Assembly (NCBI GenBank): GCA_019694875.1
Contig: JAIBBC010000002.1
Span: forward strand, 868,001-932,000
Length of the DNA: 64,000 nt
Source: Cyclobacteriaceae bacterium
Lineage (GTDB): Bacteria > Bacteroidota > Bacteroidia > Cytophagales > Cyclobacteriaceae
Direction: 5' to 3'
Shown: positions 1-6,630 of the stretch, in pieces
Position numbering within the stretch: position 1 is the first letter of the stretch
How the letters are laid out: each line of letters opens with the position of its first letter
Made by a program: the position numbers and the translations under genes
The notes under the pieces: model-generated
Database searches by the model: none
Told to the model about the DNA's origin: nothing
Seen by the model: only the letters and a program-made list of their open reading frames with translations

Positions 1-36
1 CTTGCTTGTATGAAAGATTGCATTTATCTTTCATTC

Positions 37-531
37 ATGAACAATCGTGTTTTGGTACTAAATCAGGATTCCAGCCCGCTCATGGTGTGTTCGGTTGAGC
101 GTGCATTTATCCTCGTGTATCTAAACAAAAGTGAGCTGGTGCGGCCCGCTAACGGCCACAAAATTCATTCGGTAACAATGACCTTTCCCATGCCATCGGT
201 AATCCGGTTAAACCGGTATGTTCATGCGCCTTACAAAGGGGTGACGTTGACACGTCAAAATGTTTTCAAACGCGACAGCTTTGAATGCCAATATTGCGGC
301 ACGCGCAAGGAACTTACGCTGGATCATATTATTCCAAGCTCCAAAGGTGGATTGCACACGTGGGCAAACCTGGTTACCGCTTGCAAAAAATGTAATGCCA
401 AGAAAGGTGACTACACACCCGAACAAGCTTCCATGCCGCTTCGTAAGAAACCTCATAAACCCACGTATGCTCTTTTTCTGAAAGAACTCTCCGGCCATCA
501 TGGCAATGAGTGGGATGAATTTTTGGATTGA
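37..531 (+). CDS. HNH endonuclease family protein
   Basis: This is a 164-residue protein with a classical HNH/zinc-ribbon nuclease core near its middle: CQYC at residues 84-87, DH at 96-97, N111 and CKKC at 116-119. The paired CxxC motifs should bind a structural zinc ion, while the DH pair and the Asn form the beta-beta-alpha metal site. The ~80 residues before the core are conserved-looking but without a domain I can name. An upstream in-frame ATG at position 10 exists, but the protein starting at 37 (MNNRVLVLNQD) begins in the way usual for this Bacteroidota family, so I prefer it. No restriction or phage genes lie nearby, so the role (repair, housekeeping or selfish) is open. The nuclease fold is confident; the substrate is unknown. 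Confidence 0.8.
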   Translation: MNNRVLVLNQDSSPLMVCSVERAFILVYLNKSELVRPANGHKIHSVTMTFPMPSVIRLNRYVHAPYKGVTLTRQNVFKRDSFECQYCGTRKELTLDHIIPSSKGGLHTWANLVTACKKCNAKKGDYTPEQASMPLRKKPHKPTYALFLKELSGHHGNEWDEFLD

Positions 532-637
532 GAACCCATGAAATTGACGGTTTCTAAACATTTCTTCACCTCTGGTGTAACTTATGCCATGAATTGATTC
601 GCGATGTCTTATTTTTAGGGCAACTAAATAAACCTCA

Positions 638-1264
638 ATGAAAAAGAATTCAAAGATTTTTTGGCTTTCAATGGCTGCAGTGGTTGGACTTTCAGCCTGC
701 GGTGGTGATGATGATGCTGCTCCCAGTAATCAGGTAAAGCTTGATGGTAAAACAATCAAATTTGATGAAGCCGATTTAGGCTCGTCATTCGACCTTGAAG
801 GCGAACTTGGAACCTATAGCTATCACGAATTTTTCCTAACCAGTGAAGGCTTAACCATGAGTGAAACTGGAAATTTATCAGGCTCCGGAGATATGGTTGC
901 TTTTGGTTTAATTTCTGAATCAACATCTGAACTTCAGGAAGGTACCTATGAGCTTAAGCTGAATTCAGAAATTGGAGACGTGGATTATTTCGAGGTGTAT
1001 TCTAACTTGAGCGAATCAGGTCCTGATACTTATTACGCAGCTTATCGCGGAACAGTTAAAGTATCAAAATCAGGTGAAGACCGGTACACGCTAACGTTTA
1101 ACATCGATATCTTTACATCTCAGACTGAATCAGAACAAGAAGAATTTGTGGATGGTGCACTCAAAGGAAATTACAAGGGAACCGTAGATGTGATTACATC
1201 AAGCGGTACACGTAAGCATTCAGGCAGTATTACAAAGGGAAAGAAAAGTTTCTCCTGGGAATAA
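638..1264 (+). CDS. Putative lipoprotein of unknown function
   Basis: This 208-residue protein has a short Lys-containing N-region, a hydrophobic core and the lipobox LSAC with Cys21, followed directly by GGDDDAAP. That is the acidic, glycine-rich tail typical of Bacteroidota lipoproteins, and a Ser/Gly/Asp-rich +2 region often goes with surface export in this phylum. The mature part is acidic, rich in Ser, Thr and Gly and predicted beta-rich, with no motif I recognise. It stands alone, followed by a clear terminator at 1291. The function is unknown; only the lipoprotein call is supported. Confidence 0.7.
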   Translation: MKKNSKIFWLSMAAVVGLSACGGDDDAAPSNQVKLDGKTIKFDEADLGSSFDLEGELGTYSYHEFFLTSEGLTMSETGNLSGSGDMVAFGLISESTSELQEGTYELKLNSEIGDVDYFEVYSNLSESGPDTYYAAYRGTVKVSKSGEDRYTLTFNIDIFTSQTESEQEEFVDGALKGNYKGTVDVITSSGTRKHSGSITKGKKSFSWE

Positions 1265-1290
1265 GACCTATTTCAATTTTGAACTTCAAG

Positions 1291-1316
1291 AGAGCCACGT
1301 GAGTGGCTCTTTTGTT
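1291..1316 (+). terminator. Rho-independent terminator after the lipoprotein gene
   Basis: A perfect 8-bp stem (AGAGCCAC / GTGGCTCT) with loop GTGA is followed by a short T-rich run (TTTGTT). It lies 27 bases after the stop codon of the lipoprotein gene. The T-run is on the plus strand only, so it serves that gene rather than the convergent kinase gene. Confidence 0.75.
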
Positions 1317-1318
1317 GA

Positions 1319-2680
1319 TTAAAACCTCATCGTAAAAGTTGTTTTTACATCCGGTTCTGACTCAACCGTGAGTGAGCCGTTATGAAGCTGCATGATTTGT
1401 CGCGACAGACTCAATCCAATACCCGAACCGGTTTTCTTGGTTGTATAAAACGGAACAAAAATCCTTTCAATCGCTTCCGGAATAATGCCTGTGCCATTGT
1501 CGGTCACTTCTATTTTTATATGCGAGCCATCGTAACGGCCAATTAAATCGATTCGCGGATTCTCTACCTGCGCTACCGCTTCCGCTGAGTTCTTCAACAG
1601 GTTGATCAGCACCTGCTCAATCATTTCCTCATCGGCCTGAATCGTAAGATATTCTGAGTTGCACTCGTAGTGAAAGTCCACGCGGTAGTTTTTCATCTCC
1701 TGCCGCATCAGCATCGCAACCTTTTCGATCAGACTTTTTAAGCGGATAGTCTTCAGTTTCGGATTGGGTAACGATGTGTACTCCCGGTAGGCATCAATAA
1801 ACTTAATCAGACCTTTGCTTCGGTTTTCGATCGTGTTCAAGCCTTCCTTCAAATCGTCAGCACCTTCAGATTTCAATTCGAAGTGATCTCCTTTTTGTGT
1901 CAGATCGTAATCGAGAATATCTTTCAGCGTAGACGTCAGTGACGAGATGGGCGTGATTGAATTCATGATCTCATGCCGCAGTACGCGGGTGAGGTTCTGC
2001 CAGGCTTCCAGTTCCTGCTTTTGTAATTCTGGCTGAATGTTCTGCAGGGTCAGCAGCTTGACATCCGCTCCGCGAATGCGAAGTTCAGTGGCCTGGATCG
2101 TCAAATGGAATTCGTTCGCATCCTTGTAGAGCGAGCTTTTGCCCGGCTCGGTCGTAGTAAGAATGTGGTGAAGCTTGTAGTTACGCTCTTTCAGTTCATG
2201 AATGTTTTTGATATTCTGAATGTTCAGAAACTTGCGGGCGTTCATATTAATCAGCTGCACATTTCCGTCTGTATCGAACGATACAATTCCGGTGCGGACC
2301 TGCTGCACAACTGTATTCAAATACTGCCAGTGCTCTTCTTTTTCAGAACGTGCCCTGCGAAATGCTTCCAGCACCTCGTTAAAGGAAATGTTGAGTTCCT
2401 TAAAGCTCTTTCCCAGCTTGTTATCGGCCGTAAATCCGGATACGAAGTCGGAGTACTTAACCGATTCGAGGAATCGTGTGAGTTTACGGTTGGTAAGACT
2501 TACGAAATGAAACAGTTCCGCTATCTGAAAAATAATAATTACGCACATCAGAATGGCGGCAAACAACATGTTGGTCTTGCCGATCATATAAACCGCAAGC
2601 GAAATGGATGTAGCCAGGAAAATTGTGCGCAGAATTACCCGCGACCGGAAGTCTTTCAGCATGTTCGATACCTTGCCCAT
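1319..2680 (-). CDS. Membrane sensor histidine kinase (NtrY-like)
   Basis: This 453-residue sensor kinase is presumed to phosphorylate the sigma-54-type regulator encoded just upstream at 2748-4127. Two hydrophobic segments (about residues 14-33 and 37-56) anchor it with almost no periplasmic loop, so the signal may be membrane-borne. A PAS-like region follows at about 115-215. The H-box LRHEIMNS has phospho-acceptor His236, and the ATPase domain shows the N-box (NLLKNSAEA, about 360-368), DNGTG (394-398) and GSGIGLSL (418-425). The RHEIMNSITPI H-box is of the NtrY kind. It lies 67 bases downstream of the regulator gene on the same strand, so the two probably form one transcript. The input signal is not visible. 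The kinase call is certain and the pairing is an inference from adjacency. Confidence 0.93.
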   Translation of the reverse strand: MGKVSNMLKDFRSRVILRTIFLATSISLAVYMIGKTNMLFAAILMCVIIIFQIAELFHFVSLTNRKLTRFLESVKYSDFVSGFTADNKLGKSFKELNISFNEVLEAFRRARSEKEEHWQYLNTVVQQVRTGIVSFDTDGNVQLINMNARKFLNIQNIKNIHELKERNYKLHHILTTTEPGKSSLYKDANEFHLTIQATELRIRGADVKLLTLQNIQPELQKQELEAWQNLTRVLRHEIMNSITPISSLTSTLKDILDYDLTQKGDHFELKSEGADDLKEGLNTIENRSKGLIKFIDAYREYTSLPNPKLKTIRLKSLIEKVAMLMRQEMKNYRVDFHYECNSEYLTIQADEEMIEQVLINLLKNSAEAVAQVENPRIDLIGRYDGSHIKIEVTDNGTGIIPEAIERIFVPFYTTKKTGSGIGLSLSRQIMQLHNGSLTVESEPDVKTTFTMRF

Positions 2681-2747
2681 CGTCCAACAGGATGTTTGTG
2701 TTGGCGGGTTAGTTTTAAAGACAGCAATTTACCGAATCAAACGCAGA

Positions 2748-4127
2748 TTACAGACCGTATTTTTCGAGCCTGCGGTAGAGCGAAGATCGCGTGAGGCCAA
2801 GTTCGGAAGCTGCCTGCGTGATGTTACCGTTATATTTCTTTAACACCTTGCGGATGAGCAGTTTCTCTACCTCTTCCAGGTTATACTGATCGAGATTGAG
2901 CTGACCGTCTTCACGTTGCGTAACAGGGGCGAAGTTGAAATCTTCCGGTTGCAGTACACTGGTGTTGCTCAAAATCACTGCGCGCTCAATGGCATGCTGC
3001 AGTTCACGGATGTTACCGGGCCATGGATGTTTGTGCATGCGGGTCATGGCGCCTTCGCTGATCTTGTTCACCGACTTATCGTACTTCACGGCATAGTGCT
3101 TCAGAAAATGTGAGGCAAGCAGGGGAATGTCTTCGAGCCGGTCGCGCAACGCAGGAATCTCCACTTCGATGGTGTTGATTCGGTAGAGCAAATCCTGACG
3201 GAAGCGATTCTCTTTCACCATGTCGTATAACGGCATGTTGGTGGCGCAGATCAGGCGGATGTCGATCGGGGTATCTTTGTTCGCGCCCACGCGGCTAACT
3301 TTTCTGTTTTGCAGAACGGTAAGAAGTTTCGCCTGTAACGGCATTGAGAGATTCCCGATTTCATCGAGGAAAAGCGTTCCGCCATTCGCGAGTTCAAATC
3401 TTCCTGCGCGATCTTCCTTCGCATCGGTAAAAGAGCCTTTCTTATGTCCGAAGAGTTCGCTTTCAAAAAGTGTTTCGGTAATTGAACCAAGGTCGACACT
3501 GATAAAATTTTCCGCTTTGCGTGACGAATTGCGGTGTATGGCACGTGCAATCAGCTCTTTCCCGGTACCGTTCTCTCCTAGAATAAGCACGTTCGCATCG
3601 GTTTTGGCGACCCGGTCGATTGTTTGAAAGATTTTCTGCATCGCGCTGCTTTGCCCGATGATTTCGCTGAAGCGATCATTCAGCGCCTGATTGATCTCGT
3701 GGTTTTTTATTTTCAGGTTCTGTACTTCATCGCGCGATTCGCGCAATCGCATGGCAGAGAACAGCGTGGCTAATAGCTTCTCATTTTCCCAGGGCTTCAG
3801 CACAAAGTCGGTTGCTCCGGCTTTGATAGCTTTCACCGCCATCTGTACGTCACCATAAGCTGTGATGAGCACAACTACGGATGACGGGTCGAATTGAAGA
3901 ATTTTTTCAAGCCAGTAATAGCCTTCACTTCCGCTGCTCACATCTTTTGTGAAGTTCATGTCAAGCAGAATTACATCGTAATCTTCGTTGTTCATCAACG
4001 CGGGAATGGCTTCGGGATTCTTCTCAATGTCAACCTGGGAGAAGTGACGTTTCAGGAACATCTTTGCTGCTTTCAGCAAGTCTTCGTTATCGTCAACAAT
4101 GAGAATTTTACCGTGTTTTTGTTCCAT
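2748..4127 (-). CDS. Sigma-54-dependent response regulator (NtrC family)
   Basis: This 459-residue enhancer-binding protein has three parts. The receiver domain (1-120) has acidic residues D12/D13, phospho-acceptor D56 and K111. The AAA+ domain has Walker A GENGTGKE (184-191), GSFTDA at 231-236 in the place of the sigma-54-contacting GAFTGA loop, Walker B TLFLDEIG (251-258) and sensor FRQDLLYRIN (about 309-318). A Fis-type helix-turn-helix occupies about 434-456. The GSFTDA variant is close to the GAFTDA form common in Bacteroidota and compatible with sigma-54 activation. It is divergent from the HlyD gene, and the intergenic region holds a pair of dyads and a sigma-54-like element. I therefore infer that it activates the efflux genes 4392-14022. 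Confidence 0.93.
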   Translation of the reverse strand: MEQKHGKILIVDDNEDLLKAAKMFLKRHFSQVDIEKNPEAIPALMNNEDYDVILLDMNFTKDVSSGSEGYYWLEKILQFDPSSVVVLITAYGDVQMAVKAIKAGATDFVLKPWENEKLLATLFSAMRLRESRDEVQNLKIKNHEINQALNDRFSEIIGQSSAMQKIFQTIDRVAKTDANVLILGENGTGKELIARAIHRNSSRKAENFISVDLGSITETLFESELFGHKKGSFTDAKEDRAGRFELANGGTLFLDEIGNLSMPLQAKLLTVLQNRKVSRVGANKDTPIDIRLICATNMPLYDMVKENRFRQDLLYRINTIEVEIPALRDRLEDIPLLASHFLKHYAVKYDKSVNKISEGAMTRMHKHPWPGNIRELQHAIERAVILSNTSVLQPEDFNFAPVTQREDGQLNLDQYNLEEVEKLLIRKVLKKYNGNITQAASELGLTRSSLYRRLEKYGL

Positions 4128-4233
4128 GATCGATCAAATATGTCCGCTGGTGGGCAAAACTGATACCGAAAGCCAACACATTACAATTTGGCTGGAAAAT
4201 GCAGAATTCAATTAAAAATCGCCTTCTGAACGT

Positions 4234-4267
4234 GTCCGGTAGCGAACATTTACGTTCACATCTGAAC
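4234..4267 (+). promoter_or_regulatory. Tandem dyads (candidate enhancer) upstream of the efflux adaptor gene
   Basis: Two sites of the form GTTC-N6-GAAC lie exactly 20 bp apart. One is at 4234-4247 (GTCCGGTAGCGAAC, one mismatch) and one at 4254-4267 (GTTCACATCTGAAC, perfect). The second extends to a 7-bp arm, ACGTTCA/TGAACGT, at 4252-4269, and another half-site TGAACGT lies at 4227-4233. The proximal dyad centre is about 63 bp upstream of the GG of a sigma-54-like element, a suitable distance for an NtrC-type activator. The same arrangement recurs at 6501-6534. Confidence 0.6.
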
Positions 4268-4320
4268 GTGAATTAGCGGGAATTGCTGCTGAAAAGGCAT
4301 CAAAGCGACTGTAAACCCAC

Positions 4321-4338
4321 TTGGCACACTTGTTGGCA
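4321..4338 (+). promoter_or_regulatory. Candidate sigma-54 promoter for the HlyD/ABC operon
   Basis: The sequence TTGGCAC-N5-TTGGC fits the -24 half of the sigma-54 consensus (TGGCAC) perfectly. The -12 half reads TTGG instead of TTGC, with GC displaced by one base. It predicts a start about 45 bases before the HlyD ATG at 4392. Support comes from the divergent sigma-54-type activator gene and the tandem dyads upstream. Confidence 0.55.
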
Positions 4339-4391
4339 ACACCCGAGCGATTCGCAAACGAAAGAATCACCCAGATACTTAGACAAACAGA

Positions 4392-5645
4392 ATGGATAAG
4401 CAACTCAAGAAGAAAAAATGGACTTTAAAGCGTATCGCGCTCTATGGCGGTATCGCTGCTTTTGTATTATTTATCGCTTACCAGTTTTTACTAGGTGACA
4501 GGCGTCCGACTTTAGTAATTGAAAAAGATAAGATCACGATTGCAACCGTTGGTCGTGGTATTTTCCAGGATTACATCCCGCAAACGGGAACGGTTGAGCC
4601 AAGCCGTACGGTATACCTGGATGCCGTGGAAGGAGGTACCATCAAACGGATAGTCGCGGAAAGCGGTGCCATGCTGAAAAAGGGTGATGTGATCATGGAG
4701 CTGACTAACCTGAACCGTGAACTCACAGTTCTCCAGCAGGAAGCTTCGTTCAACGAAAGTATTAACCGTGCCCGTGAAACGCGACTGAACATCATGCGGA
4801 ACGACTTGGAACAACGTCAAACGTTAGCAACCATTCAAAATCAACTTGACATTTTTGAGCCTCAATATCTCCGTCAGAAGCAACTTTTTGAAAAGAAGTT
4901 GATCTCTAAGCAGGAATACGAGCAAACGAAGGCCAACTATGAATTTAACAAGAAGCGCATGCAGATCACTTACGAAGTTTATCGTGCAGACTCGGTAGAT
5001 CGCATCCGTCAATTGAAGTTTACAGCTGAATCAGAGCGTAAAATGATGACCAGTTTGGACGGGCTTTCCAAAATTCTCGACAACCTCACAATCCGCGCCC
5101 CAATCGATGGTCAGCTCGCCAGACCTCAGCTGGAAGTGGGTCAGAACATCAACCAAGGGCAGCGATTAGGCCAGGTCGATATTCTCGGCAGCTTTAAAGT
5201 TCGCGTGGAAATCGATGAAATTTACCTGCCCCGCATACAAACCGGATTAAAAGCTACCACCACATACAACAATAAGGATTATGTGTTGTCTATTACATAC
5301 GTGTATCCGGATGTTGCCGCTGGCGGACGGTTTGCGGTTGATATGAACTTTGTTGGGGAAACTCCTCCGGGAATCCGCAGAGGTCAGTCGCTTCGCTTGC
5401 GCATCGAATTAGGCCAGTCGTCTGAAGAGTTGTTGCTTGCTGTAGGCGGCTTCTATAAGGATACAGGCGGTAACTGGGTCTTTGTTCTTGACGAAAGCGG
5501 TAACAAAGCTGTGAAACGTAACGTCAAACTCGGTAGAAAGAACACCGAAAACTTCGAAGTGCTGGAAGGCCTGAAGCCGGGAGACAAGGTAATTACCTCA
5601 TCCTATGAGAATTTCGGGAATAATGAGGTGCTGATTTTGAAGTAA
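4392..5645 (+). CDS. HlyD-family periplasmic adaptor of an ABC efflux system
   Basis: This 417-residue membrane-fusion protein should link an inner-membrane ABC pump to the periplasm or outer membrane. A basic N-terminus is followed by one membrane anchor (about residues 14-34). Next come a lipoyl-like half domain (about 65-100, starting GTVEPSRTVYLDAVEGGTI), a long alpha-helical hairpin (about 100-215, rich in Gln, Glu and Arg), the second lipoyl half (TIRAPIDGQLARPQLEVGQNI) and beta-barrel and membrane-proximal domains to the end. It is the first gene after a candidate sigma-54 promoter and lies 100 bases before the ATPase gene. The adaptor family is clear. The exported substrate cannot be read from sequence; peptides, lipids or toxic compounds are all possible. 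Confidence 0.92.
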   Translation: MDKQLKKKKWTLKRIALYGGIAAFVLFIAYQFLLGDRRPTLVIEKDKITIATVGRGIFQDYIPQTGTVEPSRTVYLDAVEGGTIKRIVAESGAMLKKGDVIMELTNLNRELTVLQQEASFNESINRARETRLNIMRNDLEQRQTLATIQNQLDIFEPQYLRQKQLFEKKLISKQEYEQTKANYEFNKKRMQITYEVYRADSVDRIRQLKFTAESERKMMTSLDGLSKILDNLTIRAPIDGQLARPQLEVGQNINQGQRLGQVDILGSFKVRVEIDEIYLPRIQTGLKATTTYNNKDYVLSITYVYPDVAAGGRFAVDMNFVGETPPGIRRGQSLRLRIELGQSSEELLLAVGGFYKDTGGNWVFVLDESGNKAVKRNVKLGRKNTENFEVLEGLKPGDKVITSSYENFGNNEVLILK

Positions 5646-5745
5646 CTGTAACTTTTTCTGAAAAAAGAAGTATAAATTGTTCAGGTATCATACAACCAAT
5701 CAACATAACCACGCATCCACTATCTAACTTGTAAATAAACCAGCC

Positions 5746-6435
5746 ATGATCAAACTTAAAAATCTTGAGAAAGTTTACACTACTGAAGAAGTAGAAACTA
5801 CCGCGCTGAATAATATAAACCTGGAGATCAAAGAAGGCGAATTCGTAGCCATCATGGGTCCTTCAGGTTGCGGTAAATCAACGCTATTGAACATTCTCGG
5901 TCTGTTGGACAATCCTTCAGGCGGTGAATACCACTTTGGTGAGCATGAAGTGGCCAAGTATTCTGAGCGCCAGCGCGCGCAGCTTCGCAAAGGCTCAATT
6001 GGCTTCGTGTTCCAGAGCTTTAACCTGATCGATGAATTAACGGTGTTCGAAAACGTAGAACTTCCGTTGCTGTACATGAAGGTGCCGGCTTCAGAAAGAA
6101 AGCAGCGCGTAGAGGAGGTGCTGGAGCGCATGAACATCATGCACCGCAGGAACCACTTCCCGCAGCAACTCTCGGGTGGTCAGCAGCAGCGCGTTGCGAT
6201 TTCACGTGCCATCGTTGCGAAACCTAAAGTGATCCTGGCCGATGAACCAACTGGTAACCTTGACTCTGCAAATGGTGAAGAAGTAATGAAGCTTCTGTCG
6301 CAATTGAACGAAGAAGGAACAACCATCATCATGGTAACGCACTCACCTTACGATGCAAACTATGCACACCGCATTGTTAACTTGTTTGACGGTAAAGTGG
6401 TTACTGAAAACATCAAAGAACAGTTCCACATTTAA
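5746..6435 (+). CDS. ABC transporter ATP-binding protein (LolD/MacB type)
   Basis: This 229-residue ATPase drives the FtsX-type permeases. All motifs are intact: Walker A GPSGCGKST (38-46), Q-loop VFQSFN (about 88-93), signature LSGGQQQRV (142-150), Walker B VILADEP (162-168), D-loop NLDS and switch His199. Length and the GNLDSANGEEVM segment are those of the MacB/LolD mechanotransmission subfamily, which couples ATP hydrolysis to periplasmic movements rather than classical transmembrane transport. It is the only ATPase gene in the locus, so the three permease genes downstream presumably share it. A strong terminator follows immediately, and the first permease has its own candidate promoter, so ATPase and permease levels may be set separately. 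Confidence 0.95.
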   Translation: MIKLKNLEKVYTTEEVETTALNNINLEIKEGEFVAIMGPSGCGKSTLLNILGLLDNPSGGEYHFGEHEVAKYSERQRAQLRKGSIGFVFQSFNLIDELTVFENVELPLLYMKVPASERKQRVEEVLERMNIMHRRNHFPQQLSGGQQQRVAISRAIVAKPKVILADEPTGNLDSANGEEVMKLLSQLNEEGTTIIMVTHSPYDANYAHRIVNLFDGKVVTENIKEQFHI

Positions 6436-6459
6436 GCAGTAGTTTACAGTTTAGTTAAG

Positions 6460-6488
6460 AACCCTGACGATAGCCGTCAGGGTTTTTT
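6460..6488 (+). terminator. Strong intrinsic terminator after the ABC ATPase gene
   Basis: A perfect 10-bp stem (AACCCTGACG / CGTCAGGGTT) with a 5-nt loop is followed by TTTT within a six-T run. It separates the adaptor-ATPase transcript from the permease genes, which begin after a second candidate sigma-54 promoter. Confidence 0.9.
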
Positions 6489-6500
6489 ATTTCCGGAAAA

Positions 6501-6534
6501 GTTCCGCAGCGAACACCACCGTTCGTATTCGAAC
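6501..6534 (+). promoter_or_regulatory. Tandem dyads (candidate enhancer) upstream of the first FtsX permease
   Basis: Two perfect GTTC-N6-GAAC sites, GTTCCGCAGCGAAC (6501-6514) and GTTCGTATTCGAAC (6521-6534), lie exactly 20 bp apart. This mirrors the pair at 4234-4267. Aligned without gaps, the two 34-base blocks share 23 bases. The proximal site is centred about 61 bp before the GG of the TTGGCA element at 6586. This is the second copy of what looks like the binding site of the divergent NtrC-like regulator. Confidence 0.6.
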
Positions 6535-6585
6535 AACTTAAGGTTCAAAACGTTACGAAAACAAATCGGATTTGAGCTTTCCCGG

Positions 6586-6602
6586 TTGGCATTCTGTTTG
6601 AC
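6586..6602 (+). promoter_or_regulatory. Candidate sigma-54 promoter for the permease genes
   Basis: TTGGCAT-N5-TTGAC resembles the element at 4321: the TTGGCA and TTG blocks keep the same spacing. The -24 part is TGGCAT against TGGCAC, and the -12 part is TTGA against TTGC, so the match is weaker than the first. It predicts a start about 20 bases before the ATG at 6631. The dyads at matching distance raise confidence. Confidence 0.45.
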
Positions 6603-6630
6603 TTACGGAGAGCGATCAATTCAGTGCCCC

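Noticed and set aside
2105-2794. Plus-strand open frame (229 codons) opposite the histidine kinase
   Set aside because: Antisense to conserved kinase sequence and spanning the kinase-regulator junction; no protein-like features.
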